64,000 nucleotides of DNA from assembly GCA_963702685.1 (NCBI GenBank), contig CAVPDQ010000009.1:744001-808000 (forward strand), read 5' to 3'. Source of the stretch: AP-15 sp963702685. GTDB taxonomy: Bacteria > Pseudomonadota > Alphaproteobacteria > ATCC43930 > CGMCC-115725. Shown piece by piece: positions 18,811 to 27,929 of this stretch (its first letter is position 1; the number at the start of each line of letters is the position of its first letter). Position numbers and translations under genes: made by a program. Below the pieces are notes generated by a model. The model ran no database searches. It was given only the letters and a program-made list of their open reading frames with translations, and was not told the origin of the DNA.

Positions 18811-19760
18811 CAGAAATAGCCAGCCCGTTTGCGCTCTTCCATCGACGCCTCGGAGGTGCGGTCGTCGAGCCGGGTGGCGCCGCGCTCGCTGAGCGACGCG
18901 TGCAGTGTTTCGCAGACGATTTCTTCCGGGGTCAGCGCCGTGGATTCGACGGGCAGGGTGCACGAAATGTCGCCGACGGTGCGAAACCGCACCGAGCGGG
19001 TTTGCAGCTCGGCCTCGCCGTTCCAGCCGCCGGCCTCCGCCACGCCCAGCAGCACGTCGCCGCGGACCGCGACGAGGCGGGGATGAGCGTAATAGAGCGA
19101 CGCCAACGCCATTCGTTCGGCGGCGATGTATTGCCAGATATCGACCTCGGTCCAATTGCTCAGCGGGAAGACCCGCATGTGCTCGCCTTGCCCGACCCGC
19201 ATGTTGTAGAGGCTCCACAGCTCGGGCCGTTGCTGGCGTGGCTCCCATTGGCCAAGCCGATCACGGAACGAGAAGATGCGCTCTTTGGCGCGCGCTTTCT
19301 CCTCGTCGCGCCGGGCGCCGCCGATGCAAGCGTCGAACCCGAATTCGGCGATGGCATCGAGCAGGGTGACGCTCTGCACCGCGTTGCGGCTCGCTCCGTC
19401 ATGAGCCAGCCGGGCACGCCCGCTGTCGATCGTGTCCTGCACCAGGCGCACGATCAGCCGCTCGCCGAGCGCAGCCGCGGCGCGGTCGCGAAATTCGATG
19501 ACTTCGCGAAAGTTCTGGCCGGTATCGACATGCAGCAGCGGGAACGGAAAGCGCCCCGGCCGAAACGCCTTTTCCGCAAGCCGCAGCAGGACCGTCGAAT
19601 CCTTTCCACCCGAGAACAGCAGCACCGGGTTGGAGAATTCAGCAGCGGTCTCGCGCAGAATGTAGACCGCTTCGCTTTCGAGCTCGGCGAGATGGCGCGG
19701 CAAGGGCGGCCGCTCGACCGGCGCCAGCGGGCGTTCGGCGATGCCGGCCACGCTACCCAT
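18810..19760 (-). CDS. cysD: Sulfate adenylyltransferase subunit 2
   Basis: A 316-residue ATP-pyrophosphatase-fold catalytic subunit of ATP sulfurylase. The PP-loop SGGKDSTVLLRL and the family C-terminus RDDRTSEASMEERKRAGYF (with one residue variation) are diagnostic. The ATG at 19760 is chosen because it gives the usual length; the open frame extends upstream but only overlaps cysH. It overlaps cysH by 8 bases and cysN by 4, indicating coupled translation. Confidence 0.95.
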   Translation of the reverse strand: MGSVAGIAERPLAPVERPPLPRHLAELESEAVYILRETAAEFSNPVLLFSGGKDSTVLLRLAEKAFRPGRFPFPLLHVDTGQNFREVIEFRDRAAAALGERLIVRLVQDTIDSGRARLAHDGASRNAVQSVTLLDAIAEFGFDACIGGARRDEEKARAKERIFSFRDRLGQWEPRQQRPELWSLYNMRVGQGEHMRVFPLSNWTEVDIWQYIAAERMALASLYYAHPRLVAVRGDVLLGVAEAGGWNGEAELQTRSVRFRTVGDISCTLPVESTALTPEEIVCETLHASLSERGATRLDDRTSEASMEERKRAGYF

Positions 19761-20436
19761 GATCTTGTTGCCGCGGATGCAAGCCGCACTCCTTTGTTTC
19801 CTGGCTTTCCCACCACCAGCGCCCGGCGCGCACATCCTCGCCCGGCAGCACCGCCCGGGTGCAGGGGGCGCAGCCGATGCTGCGAAAGCCGCGGGTGTGG
19901 AGCGAGCTATGCGGGACATCGCGCTCGCGGATGTAGGCCCACACCTCCGCCTCCGACCAATCGGCGAGCGGGTTGTATTTGTGCAAGCGGTTGTCGGCGT
20001 CCCATTCGCGCACCGACAGCCCGGCGCGGGTCAGCGCCTGGTCGCGACGCTGGCCGGTGATCCATGCGCCCTTGCCCGCAAGCGCGCGTGCGAGCGGTTT
20101 TGACTTGCGCAGCCGGCAGCATTCCATGCGCAATTCGAGGCTCTCGTAAAAGGCGTTGGGCCCGTGCACGGCGAGATAGGGTTCGAGGTCGATGCTGGCG
20201 GGCGTGAGGACCGCGATCGGGGTGCGATAGCGGCGCCGGACCGTCTGGAGGAGATCGTAGGTCTCCTGATGCAGCCGTCCGGTGTCGAGGGTGAAGACGC
20301 CGATCTCGAGCCCGGCATCGTCGATCAGGTCGAGCAGCATCATGTCCTCGGCCCCGAGGCTCGACGCGAAGACGGCGGAAGCTGCGGTGTCGGCCGCCTC
20401 ACGCAGCAGCTCCTCTACCGCCCTGAGCTTTTCCAT
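19753..20436 (-). CDS. cysH: Adenylylsulfate (APS) reductase, [4Fe-4S] type
   Basis: A 227-residue thioredoxin-dependent reductase that converts APS to sulfite. It carries the four iron-sulfur cysteines as Cys106-Cys107 and Cys189-x2-Cys192, which separates APS reductases from PAPS reductases. The catalytic cysteine is in ECGLH (Cys217) near the C-terminus. Together with the absence of cysC in the operon, this indicates direct APS reduction. First gene of cysH-cysD-cysN. Confidence 0.92.
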   Translation of the reverse strand: MEKLRAVEELLREAADTAASAVFASSLGAEDMMLLDLIDDAGLEIGVFTLDTGRLHQETYDLLQTVRRRYRTPIAVLTPASIDLEPYLAVHGPNAFYESLELRMECCRLRKSKPLARALAGKGAWITGQRRDQALTRAGLSVREWDADNRLHKYNPLADWSEAEVWAYIRERDVPHSSLHTRGFRSIGCAPCTRAVLPGEDVRAGRWWWESQETKECGLHPRQQDHG

Positions 20437-20491
20437 GGATGTCCACTACCACCGCGTCAGAACGGCGGCAACGCAAATCTCACCTTGAAAC

Positions 20492-20513
20492 TGTGATTAT
20501 TTTATTAATCACA
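20492..20513. promoter_or_regulatory. Perfect 8-bp inverted repeat, AT-rich, upstream of cysH
   Basis: TGTGATTA, a six-base spacer, then TAATCACA form a perfect inverted repeat in the 78-base gap between the glycosyltransferase stop (20515) and the cysH start (20436). The position and strong AT bias suit either an operator for the sulfate operon or a terminator for the upstream gene. I cannot choose between them from sequence. Confidence 0.4.
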
Positions 20514-20514
20514 T

Positions 20515-21700
20515 TTATTTAATGTGTGTTAGGTCGCGGTAGAGCGCCAAGGTTCGGCGAGCGACGATTTCGTCCGAAAGCTCGCGTTCGACCAGGGCGC
20601 GCCCGGCCATCCCGAACATGCGGCGCCGGGCCGGATCGGCGGCAAGGGTGGCAATCGCCTCGGCGAGGGCCGGAATGTCGTGCGCAGGAACGAGGAAGCC
20701 CGTGTCGCCGGGCCGCACCACCTCGCGGCAGCCGGGCACATCGGTGGCAACGATCGGCCGCGCGCAGGCGGCGGCTTCAAGGAGCGTCTTGGGCAGGCCT
20801 TCGCCATAAGTCGAGGGCAGCACCGCAATCGCCGCCTGCCGCCAAACCTCGCGCACATCCGCAACCTGCCCGAGCCAAGCGATGCCCGGCTCTTTGGCAA
20901 GGCAATCCAATTCCTCCGGCGTCAGCGATCCGGGGTTGTCGGGATCGGTCGGCCCGGCAAGCAACAGCTCGACCGCGAGCCCGCGGGCGCGCAGGGAACG
21001 AACCGCGGCGACCGCGTCGAGCACACCTTTGCCGCGCAGCATGCGTGAGACGAAAGCCACGACAACCGGTTTGTCGGGCGGCTCCGGCAGAGGCACGAAA
21101 TGGCGCGTGTCCACCCCCGACCCACGGATCAGCACAAGCTGCCGTGACTTCACACCGAGATCGGCAAGAGCAGCGCGATCCTCCGGGTTCTGGACGATGA
21201 CCCGGCCGCGAGCTGACCCCCGCAGCAAAGCGCAGCGCGATGCGCAGCAACGGCCGGCGCAACCGCGCGCTCGCCCCGCGTTCCGAAAAGCCCGAGCCGA
21301 GACCCATTATCGAGGCCACCTGCGCCGGGCGGCGGCTGCCGCGAAACGCGAGCATGCGAGCGAGCGCGCCGATCAGCACCGGCTTCAGCGCGATGTGATG
21401 CACGATGTCGGGCTGCTCCCCGCGGTAGAGCTCAGCGATCGCCGCAACCGACCGCAACGTGCCGATCAGCCCGTCACCGCGACGGCGCCAGGCAAGGGGG
21501 CGCAGGGCAAAGCCTTCGGCCCGGATGGCCTCGCCATGCGCCCGCACCCGCGCGGCAACGACGACGTCGAAGCCTGCGTCGCGCGCGGCGCGCGCTGCCG
21601 GCAGCCGATGCGAGCAAAAATACCAATCCTCGGTCACCAGAAAGAGCAGCTTCGGACGCGATGCGGCGGATCGGGAGGACACGGGATCAGGCGGATCCAA
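20515..21700 (-). CDS. Glycosyltransferase family 4 (GT-B fold), interrupted by a one-base frameshift
   Basis: Two halves lie in different frames. The N-terminal half (from 21700) has LLFLVTEDWYFCSHRLPAAR and HIALKPVLIGALARMLAFRG, the acceptor-binding domain. The C-terminal half (to 20515) carries the donor-site segment PSTYGEGLPKTLLEAAACAR with the conserved glutamates. They join at about 21217-21221, a run of five C on the plus strand; removing one C gives a continuous protein through GSARGRVIVQNPEDRAAL. The span is 1186 bases, one over a multiple of three. Likely role: surface polysaccharide assembly with the neighbouring epimerase. Confidence 0.8.
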
Positions 21701-21803
21701 GAGGCTGGCTGCGGCTGGCGTCGAGAAGGCGCGCGCCTTGTCGGCGCATCGCGTTCTCTTTAATGCATCGCCCAGGCAATCGCCTGCGCAATCGGAGGAC
21801 CGA

Positions 21804-22739
21804 CTGGCGAGAATCCTGGTGACCGGCGCCGGTGGGTTTATCGGCCGGGCCTTGTGTCCTGCGCTGGTCCGTCACGGTCACGTCGTCCATGGCGTCACAC
21901 GCCGGCCGGCCGAGCCGATCGCCGGCGTAGAGCTGTCCGCAATCGGCGATATCACTTCACGCACCGACTGGTCCGGACATCTCAGCGACATCGACGTCGT
22001 CGTTCATCTGGCGAATCGGGCGCACCGGCGGGCCGGGCACGGCGAGCCGCACGACGAAGCCGAAGCCGCCGCGGCGTTGGCACGCGCCGCCGCGCGATGC
22101 GGCGTGCAGCGCCTTGTGCATATGAGCTCGATCCGAGCGATGGGCGATGCGACGCCGCCCGGCTCGCCGTTCCGCGCCGGCGATCGGCCACGGCCGCGCG
22201 ACCCCTATGGCCGGGCAAAGCTCGCGATCGAGCCGGCGCTCGCCGCGGCGGCGAACGCCACGGGCCTCGAATTGGTCATTTTGCGCCCGCCCCTCGTCTA
22301 TGGACCCGGCGTCAAAGGCAATCTGCATGCGCTGATCCGGCTCGTCGCCAGCGGCGTCCCGCTGCCATTCGCCGGGATCGACAACCGGCGCAGCCTGATC
22401 GCGCTCGACAATCTGGTCGCGCTGACCGCGCTCGCCTCTTTTCACCCCGCCGCCGCCGGCCAGGTGCTGCTGGCGCGCGACAATGTCGATTTCTCGACCC
22501 CGCAGCTGCTCGCAGCATTGGCCGCGGGGCTCGGCTGCCGATCACGGCTCTACCCGTTGCCGGCGGCGGTGCACGGCGCATTGCGCGCGCTCCCGCTGCT
22601 CGGCCCCCTTTTCTCCCGGCTCACTTTGTCGCTGCAAGTCGATGACCGGGCGACGCGCGAGCTGCTTGGTTGGGAGCCGGCGGGCGATCCAGAGCAAGGC
22701 ATCGCAACGGCGGCGCGCGCTTTTCGCTCCCCGCGCTGA
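21804..22739 (+). CDS. NAD-dependent epimerase/dehydratase (extended SDR)
   Basis: The Rossmann motif VTGAGGFIG opens the protein; the catalytic Tyr and Lys appear in DPYGRAKLAIEP and the substrate region in RPPLVYGPGVKGN. These fit UDP-sugar 4-epimerase or dehydratase relatives. No ATG, GTG or TTG lies close to the Rossmann start. A good Shine-Dalgarno (ggagg, 21794-21798) stands five bases before CTG at 21804, so a CTG start is my best guess; TTG at 21738 is the alternative. It is divergent from the glycosyltransferase, fitting polysaccharide synthesis. Confidence 0.78.
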   Translation: MARILVTGAGGFIGRALCPALVRHGHVVHGVTRRPAEPIAGVELSAIGDITSRTDWSGHLSDIDVVVHLANRAHRRAGHGEPHDEAEAAAALARAAARCGVQRLVHMSSIRAMGDATPPGSPFRAGDRPRPRDPYGRAKLAIEPALAAAANATGLELVILRPPLVYGPGVKGNLHALIRLVASGVPLPFAGIDNRRSLIALDNLVALTALASFHPAAAGQVLLARDNVDFSTPQLLAALAAGLGCRSRLYPLPAAVHGALRALPLLGPLFSRLTLSLQVDDRATRELLGWEPAGDPEQGIATAARAFRSPR

Positions 22740-23187
22740 CAAGAACCGCGACGGCGCCGCAGCGTTTGTCGTCTGATGGCCATAACCACCGCAGACGCCT
22801 CGCTCATCCGACAAGGCGCTCGCCTATACGACCGAGCTTTATCGCGAGCTGAGCAGCCGAAAACGGCGCGCCGACCCTTGGCACGCAAAACCAGGTCGTC
22901 GATTTCATCCTCGCCGATACCGCGCTGCGCACGGCAATCGCCGCTTGGGGGAGCGCCGAAGATACCGGGGAGGCAACCATCGCGCCGGCGCAACGACTTC
23001 CTTGCGACACCGCCTACCGACGCATTCGCGATTACATGGCGTCGGTCATGGGACGCCTGGTTTTCGCGCGCGGCCCACACGATTCCGGCTGAATCACAAT
23101 TTCGGCTGAATCACGATTCCGGCTGAATCGAAAGACCGGTCGCATTATATCGCAGGGTCATGACAAAACCACCCGCACAGGAGGTCG
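22740..23187 (+). other. 448-base gap with possible coding remnant
   Basis: No intact gene is convincing. A plus-strand frame opens at 22776 (116 codons) but has no recognisable family. Short stretches in two frames read like protein (for example ELYRELSSRKRRADPW and RRIRDYMASVMG), suggesting a decayed or frameshifted gene. The end of the gap holds three 17-bp tandem repeats (listed separately) and the Shine-Dalgarno of the YajQ gene. Confidence 0.3.
23080..23130. repeat. Three tandem 17-bp repeats
   Basis: The unit CGATTCCGGCTGAATCA occurs three times head to tail (23080-23096, 23097-23113, 23114-23130). The middle copy differs at three positions and the last at its final base. It lies 58 bases before the YajQ-family start. 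It could be a regulatory array or simple slippage. Confidence 0.6.
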
Positions 23188-23676
23188 GTGGTGCCGAGCT
23201 TTGACATCGTCTCGCGGATCGATCTCGCCGAAGTCGACAACGCGATCGCCGGAATGATGCGCGAAATCGGCACCCGGTTCGATTTCAAAGCCAGCAAATG
23301 CTCGATCGAACGAAAGGAAGGGATCCTCTCCGTCCTCGCCGACGACGAGCTCAAGCTGAAACAGATGCACGAGCTTCTGAAGGTGCACCTGACCCGACGC
23401 AAGGTCGAGCCCGGCGCCCTCGACTACAAGCCGCCGGAAAAAGCGTCCGGCAACGCGGTGCGGCAAACGGTGGTCTTGCGCCAAGGGGTTGACGCCGATC
23501 TCGCCCGCCGGCTGATCCGCGAGATAAAGGACAAAAAGCTCAAGGTGCAAGTTTCGATCCAGGGCGACGAATTGCGCATCGCCGGCAAGCAGCGCGACGA
23601 TTTGCAGGGCGCCATTGCCGCGGTGCGCGGCCTCAAGATCGAGCAGCCGCTGCAATACCTGAATTTCCGCGAGTAG
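23188..23676 (+). CDS. yajQ: YajQ-family cyclic-di-GMP-binding protein
   Basis: A 162-residue protein of the UPF0234/DUF520 family with two RRM-like ferredoxin folds. Recognisable segments are PSFDIVSRIDLAEVDNAI at the start, GTRFDFKASK, and the C-terminal LRIAGKQRDDLQ. Xanthomonas YajQ binds c-di-GMP and a transcription factor; a nucleotide-binding role is inferred here. Two consecutive GTG codons (23188, 23191) follow an aggagg Shine-Dalgarno at 23179-23184, so either can be the start. Confidence 0.9.
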   Translation: MVPSFDIVSRIDLAEVDNAIAGMMREIGTRFDFKASKCSIERKEGILSVLADDELKLKQMHELLKVHLTRRKVEPGALDYKPPEKASGNAVRQTVVLRQGVDADLARRLIREIKDKKLKVQVSIQGDELRIAGKQRDDLQGAIAAVRGLKIEQPLQYLNFRE

Positions 23677-23737
23677 CCCCGCCTGCGGCCGCGCTTGCCG
23701 CTGGCGGGCGCAGCGGCTATGTAACGGCAGATGCCTC

Positions 23738-23813
23738 GTCCCCTTCGTCTAGAGGCCTAGGACACCGCCCTCTCACGGCGGCAACACCGGTTCGAATCCG
23801 GTAGGGGACGCCA
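23738..23813 (+). tRNA. tRNA-Glu (anticodon CTC)
   Basis: A 76-base cloverleaf. The acceptor GTCCCCT pairs with AGGGGAC, the anticodon stem CCGCC pairs with GGCGG around the loop CTCTCAC (anticodon CTC at 23772-23774), the T arm is CCGGTTCGAATCCGG, and CCA is encoded (23811-23813). Its 3' end is the attachment site of the adjacent integrated element and is copied, exactly or imperfectly, at 32894, 35341 and 38081. Confidence 0.97.
23799..23813 (+). repeat. attL: 15-bp 3' end of tRNA-Glu
   Basis: CGGTAGGGGACGCCA, the last 15 bases of the tRNA including CCA, is identical to 32894-32908. The base on each side differs between copies, so the exact repeat is 15 bp. Confidence 0.85.
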
Positions 23814-23845
23814 TCGGCTTTCCTCCGCTATGTGAAAACAATGGG

Positions 23846-24940
23846 TTATCGGGTGATTTTGGAGAACCGGATATCGGGTTCGCCAATTTCAGTTGCCGTT
23901 TTGACCCGCGCTTGGCGCGCCAGCCGCGCCTGATCTGCCGCTTTGGTGTACCGCTGGACCTCGGCCAAGCTGACGTGGCCGCTGATTGCCGCGATCTCGT
24001 GCACGGTGCAGCCGGCCTCGGCGAGGCGTCGGCAGGCAGCCTTGCGAAGTCCGTGCGCCGAGCATTCGGGCGGTAGGCCGGCGGCGATGCACCAATCGTG
24101 AAACTTGCCGCCAAAGCCGGCGGCCGTGAACGGCGCACCCGCTTCGGTCACCAGGAACGTCAGATTGTTGGCCGGCAGCGCTTCGAGCACCGGGGCGAGC
24201 TCGTGCGGGATCGGGATCTCGCCTTTCCAACCGGTCTTTTGTTGCACGACGCGGATTGCGCCGTTCTTTAGGTGCTGGCGCCCCATCCGCACGATGTCAC
24301 TGCGCCGCTGCGCCGTGCCGAGCAGAAGTTCAAGCGCAAGACGCGCGCTCGAGCCGAGCGGGTGGTGTCGCCGATATTGCTCGATTTCATCTTCCGACCA
24401 GGTGTGAATGCCGTCTGTCCGTTGCGGCGGTGGCTTCACGCCGGCGGTCGGATCAACCTCGATCAGCTCGGCGCCGATGCAATACGCGATCATTCGGCGC
24501 AGGACCTTTAAGAACACTGCCGCCGCCGCCGGCGTCGCGGACCGCTCATCAACCCATTTTTAGACGTGTCGGCGCTGAAGATCGCTCAGCGGGGCCTCGC
24601 CCCATTCGTCACACCAGCGCCGCAAGATGTTGAAGTGCACCCGCTGGGTGCTCGCAGCGAGCGCGACCTTGAAGTCAGCCGATCCGGTGTAGCTGACAAA
24701 GGCACTCGCGACCGAGCCGGCCCTGGTGCGCGAACCGGCGATTTGCGATCGGGTGCCGGGGGCTCGGCCGGCGATGTAATCGGCGAGGGCGGAGCGGTAG
24801 GCTTCCCAAAATTCGTGGCCGAGCAACGGATAGGGGAGCGGCAAGTTGACGGAGCCGCGCCGGAAGTCACAGCGGACCTTTCCGTGCCGATCTCTATAGA
24901 CATGGGTGTGACGCGGGAACGGAGTGCTGCGGCGCTTCAT
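23846..24940 (-). pseudogene. int: Tyrosine recombinase (integrase) with internal in-frame stop
   Basis: Two open segments in the same frame (24940-24560 and down to 23846) are separated by one TAA at 24560-24562. The upstream part is an N-terminal arm/core-binding domain (126 aa). The downstream part has the catalytic residues: Arg in GTAQRRSDIVRM, the HGLRKAACRRL box, and His/Tyr in SGHVSLAEVQRYTKAAD. Reading through the stop gives RRHV-stop-KWVDERSATP without any indel, so a single substitution explains it. It lies 32 bases from the tRNA, the normal place for the integrase that made this insertion. Confidence 0.88.
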
Positions 24941-25182
24941 TGTTTTGCTCGCTTGGGTGGCTTATCGTCGAAGTAGTTTGTTCGATGCTGCGGCGGGTCC
25001 AGGACCTCGGGGGACTTCAAACTGAATTCGAAGGTCGCGCCATCGCAGGTCTTGACCGTCACGCGCGCGCAGCCGGCGGCTTGCGCTGCCGCAAGTGCTG
25101 CCTCTATTCGGTGGCGGAACGGCGCTGCGCGACTCACCCGCCTCTCCCCCTCCCCGGCGTGCCGCTTGATTGCGGCGCTCAC
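24937..25182 (-). CDS. Small phage protein of unknown function (81 aa)
   Basis: Its stop overlaps the integrase start by ATGA, so the two are probably co-translated. The N-terminal part is basic (MSAAIKRHAGEGERRVSR), then an alanine-rich helix and a short strand ending CDGATFEFSLKSPE. I do not recognise a family. Placement just upstream of an integrase suggests an accessory or excision factor, but no HTH is visible. Confidence 0.5.
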   Translation of the reverse strand: MSAAIKRHAGEGERRVSRAAPFRHRIEAALAAAQAAGCARVTVKTCDGATFEFSLKSPEVLDPPQHRTNYFDDKPPKRAKQ

Positions 25183-25239
25183 TTTCGCATATTAGTGCGA
25201 AATGCCTTGCGCGCAACAAACTTTGAACGGCCATTCAAA

Positions 25240-25896
25240 ATGCAACTGGCTCAGCTTCGCGCGGAGATCGCGCCGTTGTTCGGCGTGAGCGACGATGTTT
25301 TGCGCGTCCGGCAGCAAATGCTTTACCGGGAACCCGAGCTGCGGAAGCTCGGCATGACCGGCCGGCGCACCGCGTTGCGCGACCGCGCGCTGGTCGCCAC
25401 CGCGGCGAGCAGCGCGCTCTTGATTGTGGCTGCGATGCTGGGGAAAAACCGCGAGACCATCGGCTCAGCGGTCGTGAGCATGTGGCGTGCGCGCTGTGTG
25501 ACCCCGACCGGTAATCCGCTGGAAGAATGCCGGACTGTGGGCGCGTTGCTGACCCTGTTGTTGCAGCGGGCGGATGTCCGCGGCCGGCTCGTCTTTTTCG
25601 AGCTCGACCACGACATTCCGCATTTGTCGTTAGTTTTTGGCGATCACGCCATCATGGTATCCGACCGACCGTTGTCGGTGGGCGAATGGCAACGGCGCAT
25701 TGACAGCGCGGTTGAAGCCGGCACGCTGTCGCGCACATTCTATGCGCCCTATCGGCCCGAGGTCTGGAAACGCCGGGTCGATGCCGCCTTCGCGGCGGGC
25801 GAGGTGGCGCATATCAGCCGGCTGCCGGCGGGCACGCTCGACAAGGTCGCGGCGTTGATCGCGGCCGAGACGACCGGCCAGACCGGGACCGCCTGA
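25240..25896 (+). CDS. Hypothetical phage-island protein (218 aa)
   Basis: The start at ATG 25240 is my choice; the frame is open further upstream but that part overlaps the opposite-strand gene and looks non-coding. The N-terminus (MQLAQLRAEIAPLFGVSDDV) may be helical, followed by a Arg/Ala-rich helix pair and a C-terminal alpha/beta region. No family recognised. It runs divergently from the integrase pair, which is where phage immunity or early genes often lie. Confidence 0.5.
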   Translation: MQLAQLRAEIAPLFGVSDDVLRVRQQMLYREPELRKLGMTGRRTALRDRALVATAASSALLIVAAMLGKNRETIGSAVVSMWRARCVTPTGNPLEECRTVGALLTLLLQRADVRGRLVFFELDHDIPHLSLVFGDHAIMVSDRPLSVGEWQRRIDSAVEAGTLSRTFYAPYRPEVWKRRVDAAFAAGEVAHISRLPAGTLDKVAALIAAETTGQTGTA

Positions 25897-25912
25897 TCGC
25901 GACGCGGGAGCG

Positions 25913-26086
25913 ATGCCTTACGACCTGACCGGGCGAATGTGGTTCGTCTGGAAACGCGACGCCGCCGGCCGCCGTTTTCGTGACTTCACCTATGACCGCG
26001 ACGGCCTCGTGCAAATCGATCCGATTTTTCAAACTGACATCGACGAAGACGACGAGGCCGCGCCGCCGCCGGTGACGCTGCAATAG
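25913..26086 (+). CDS. Small hypothetical protein (57 aa)
   Basis: ATG at 25913 is preceded by gcgggag and lies 16 bases after the stop of the 218-aa gene. The product begins MPYDLTGRMWFVWKRDAAG and ends in an acidic stretch (DIDEDDEAAPPP). It is probably co-transcribed with the gene before it. Function unknown. Confidence 0.5.
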   Translation: MPYDLTGRMWFVWKRDAAGRRFRDFTYDRDGLVQIDPIFQTDIDEDDEAAPPPVTLQ

Positions 26087-26089
26087 GAT

Positions 26090-27380
26090 TTACTGAACCG
26101 CCGCGCCGTTCGGCCGCCCGGCGCCGTTGAGACCCGCGCCCGGCGCCGGCGAATCGCCCTCGCCGTCGCCGGTGCCGGAGGGTCTGCCGCCGACCGCTTG
26201 CGCCTGGAGCTTGTCGGCGCCAGCGAGAGCGGGCCAGCCTTCGGCCAGGCGGACCTCGTTCGGCGTCAAAACGCCGGACCTCACCAGGTTGATTTCCGAC
26301 TGAATGCGGGTAGCGAAGTTGCCGCGCAGCAGCCCGGAAAGGTCGATTTCCAATCTGAAGTCGGGATCGTTGAACAGCGTGCGGCTGAACTCTGCTTCGA
26401 TCCGCGCGACCCATGGGCTCAAGCACAATTGGGCGAACCACTGGGAGGCGGTGTCGCTGTTGGTGAAAGTGCTGTGATCCCAGACGTTCAAGATCGGCAG
26501 CGGAATATTGAACAGGCGGGCAACTTCCTCGGTCTGGAACTTCCGGCTCGCCAAAAGCTCCGCGTCTTCGAGAGTTATGCTCAGTGCCGAAAAGGAGAGG
26601 CCCTCCTCAAGGATCGCAACGCGGCCGGCGCTCATCGGCCCAGCATGAGTGTCGCGCCAGGATTGGGCGACGCGGTCGCCGGCTTCTTTCGACAATTTGC
26701 CGGGATGCAGCAGAACGCCGCTCAACTTTGCGCCCTGGTTGAAGGTTGTCGCGGCAAAGGTTTGCGCGCCGGCGGCCAGGCTGAGCACTTCCGGGCACCG
26801 CGACAGCGCCGATCGGCCGAAGACGCCGTTCGCGTCGGGCCTGTCTCGCAACCACAAAACATCGTCGGAGGCCACCCGGACCGGCATATGGCCGGGCCAC
26901 CACGGCGAGAACCCGCCCGAGCTGACGTTGAAGACAACCCGGCCGTCGGCGAGGATTTGCGGATTGCTCTGCGCCCACGGGATCGGCCGCAGCCGGACCG
27001 GCCGGCCGGCGCCGTCATCCTCGATCGCGAGCACGGCGTTGCCGAGGAGCAAAGTCTGACCGATCCACCACTCGGCCATGTCGGGAAGGCTCCAGATCCC
27101 GCCTTCGCCGTCCGGATGCAACAGCAGCCGCGCAATTGGATGGTCGTCGACCTCGAGGCGGCCTTTGTCGGTTCGACGATAAATCCGCCACGGCAACGAG
27201 CCGATCGTGCGGCTGATGACCGTGATTGCGCTTCGTCACGCTCGCCAAGTTCTCGGCGAAGAAGGTCGAGCCGGTTGGGCCGTAATAGGGCGCCCCGCCA
27301 TACCAGGCTTCGGCCGGCGAAAACCGCCGCTCCGGCTCGGTTCGCCGGAACAACCGCCGCCAGAGCCCGCCGAGCGCCAT
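26090..27380 (-). CDS. HK97-family phage portal protein, with a one-base frameshift
   Basis: The portal forms the dodecameric DNA channel of the capsid. The N-terminal part starts at ATG 27380 (MALGGLWRRLFRRTEPER) and reads to about 27236 (FFAENLASVT). The rest continues in another frame as ITVISRTIGSLPWRIYRR and includes family segments EEGLSFSALSITLEDAELL and VARLFNIPLPIL. Dropping one base at about 27229-27237 joins them (span 1291 bases, one over a multiple of three). The C-terminus is Gly/Pro-rich. It overlaps the protease gene by one base. Confidence 0.85.
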
Positions 27381-27925
27381 CACGGCCTCAGAAAGCGGGT
27401 GACGAGCTCGTGCACCTCCCGCCGCCGCTTCGCGTGTGTCCGGCCGCCGGAGCGCGCCGAGACCGAGGTTTGCGGGTAGGCGGGCCGGCCGCCTGAAATG
27501 ATCGAGACCTCGACCAGGTGCACGCTGCGCAATTCGCGATGCCGCTGATCGCGCCAGGCGTCGACGGGATCGGTGAAGCCGAAGCTGCATCCGGCCAGAT
27601 CGCCGCGCCGGGCGAGCTCGAGCGTGTCGCGGCCGGTCGTGGTGTCGGGCAGCCGGATCACGAACGACAAGCCGCTTTCATCCTCCTGAAGCGACAAGGT
27701 GCCCGACGAGCGCCGGCCGAGCAGCCGCGCCTGATCGTGATCGGCGAGCGCCGCAATGTCCTCGCCGCCGGCGAGGCTGGCAGCAAACGCGCCGGGCTTG
27801 ATGACCTCGAAAAAGCCGCCGATCTCCGCCTCGACATTGAAGCGCGCGGCATAACCGGCGAGCTGCCGGCTGCCGATATCGGCGCGCACTTCGCCCGGCG
27901 CCAGAAAGCGGCGCTCGATCGCCAT
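27380..27925 (-). CDS. HK97-family prohead protease (peptidase U35)
   Basis: A 181-residue capsid maturation protease. It has the family opening (GYAARFNVEAEIGGFFEVIKPGAF), the catalytic His in ALADHDQARLLGR, and the Ser in RGDLAGCSFGF. It cleaves the scaffolding delta domain of the major capsid protein. It sits between the capsid and portal genes. In transcription order the module reads capsid, protease, portal, the reverse of the usual phage order. Confidence 0.88.
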   Translation of the reverse strand: MAIERRFLAPGEVRADIGSRQLAGYAARFNVEAEIGGFFEVIKPGAFAASLAGGEDIAALADHDQARLLGRRSSGTLSLQEDESGLSFVIRLPDTTTGRDTLELARRGDLAGCSFGFTDPVDAWRDQRHRELRSVHLVEVSIISGGRPAYPQTSVSARSGGRTHAKRRREVHELVTRFLRP

Positions 27926-27929
27926 TCTG

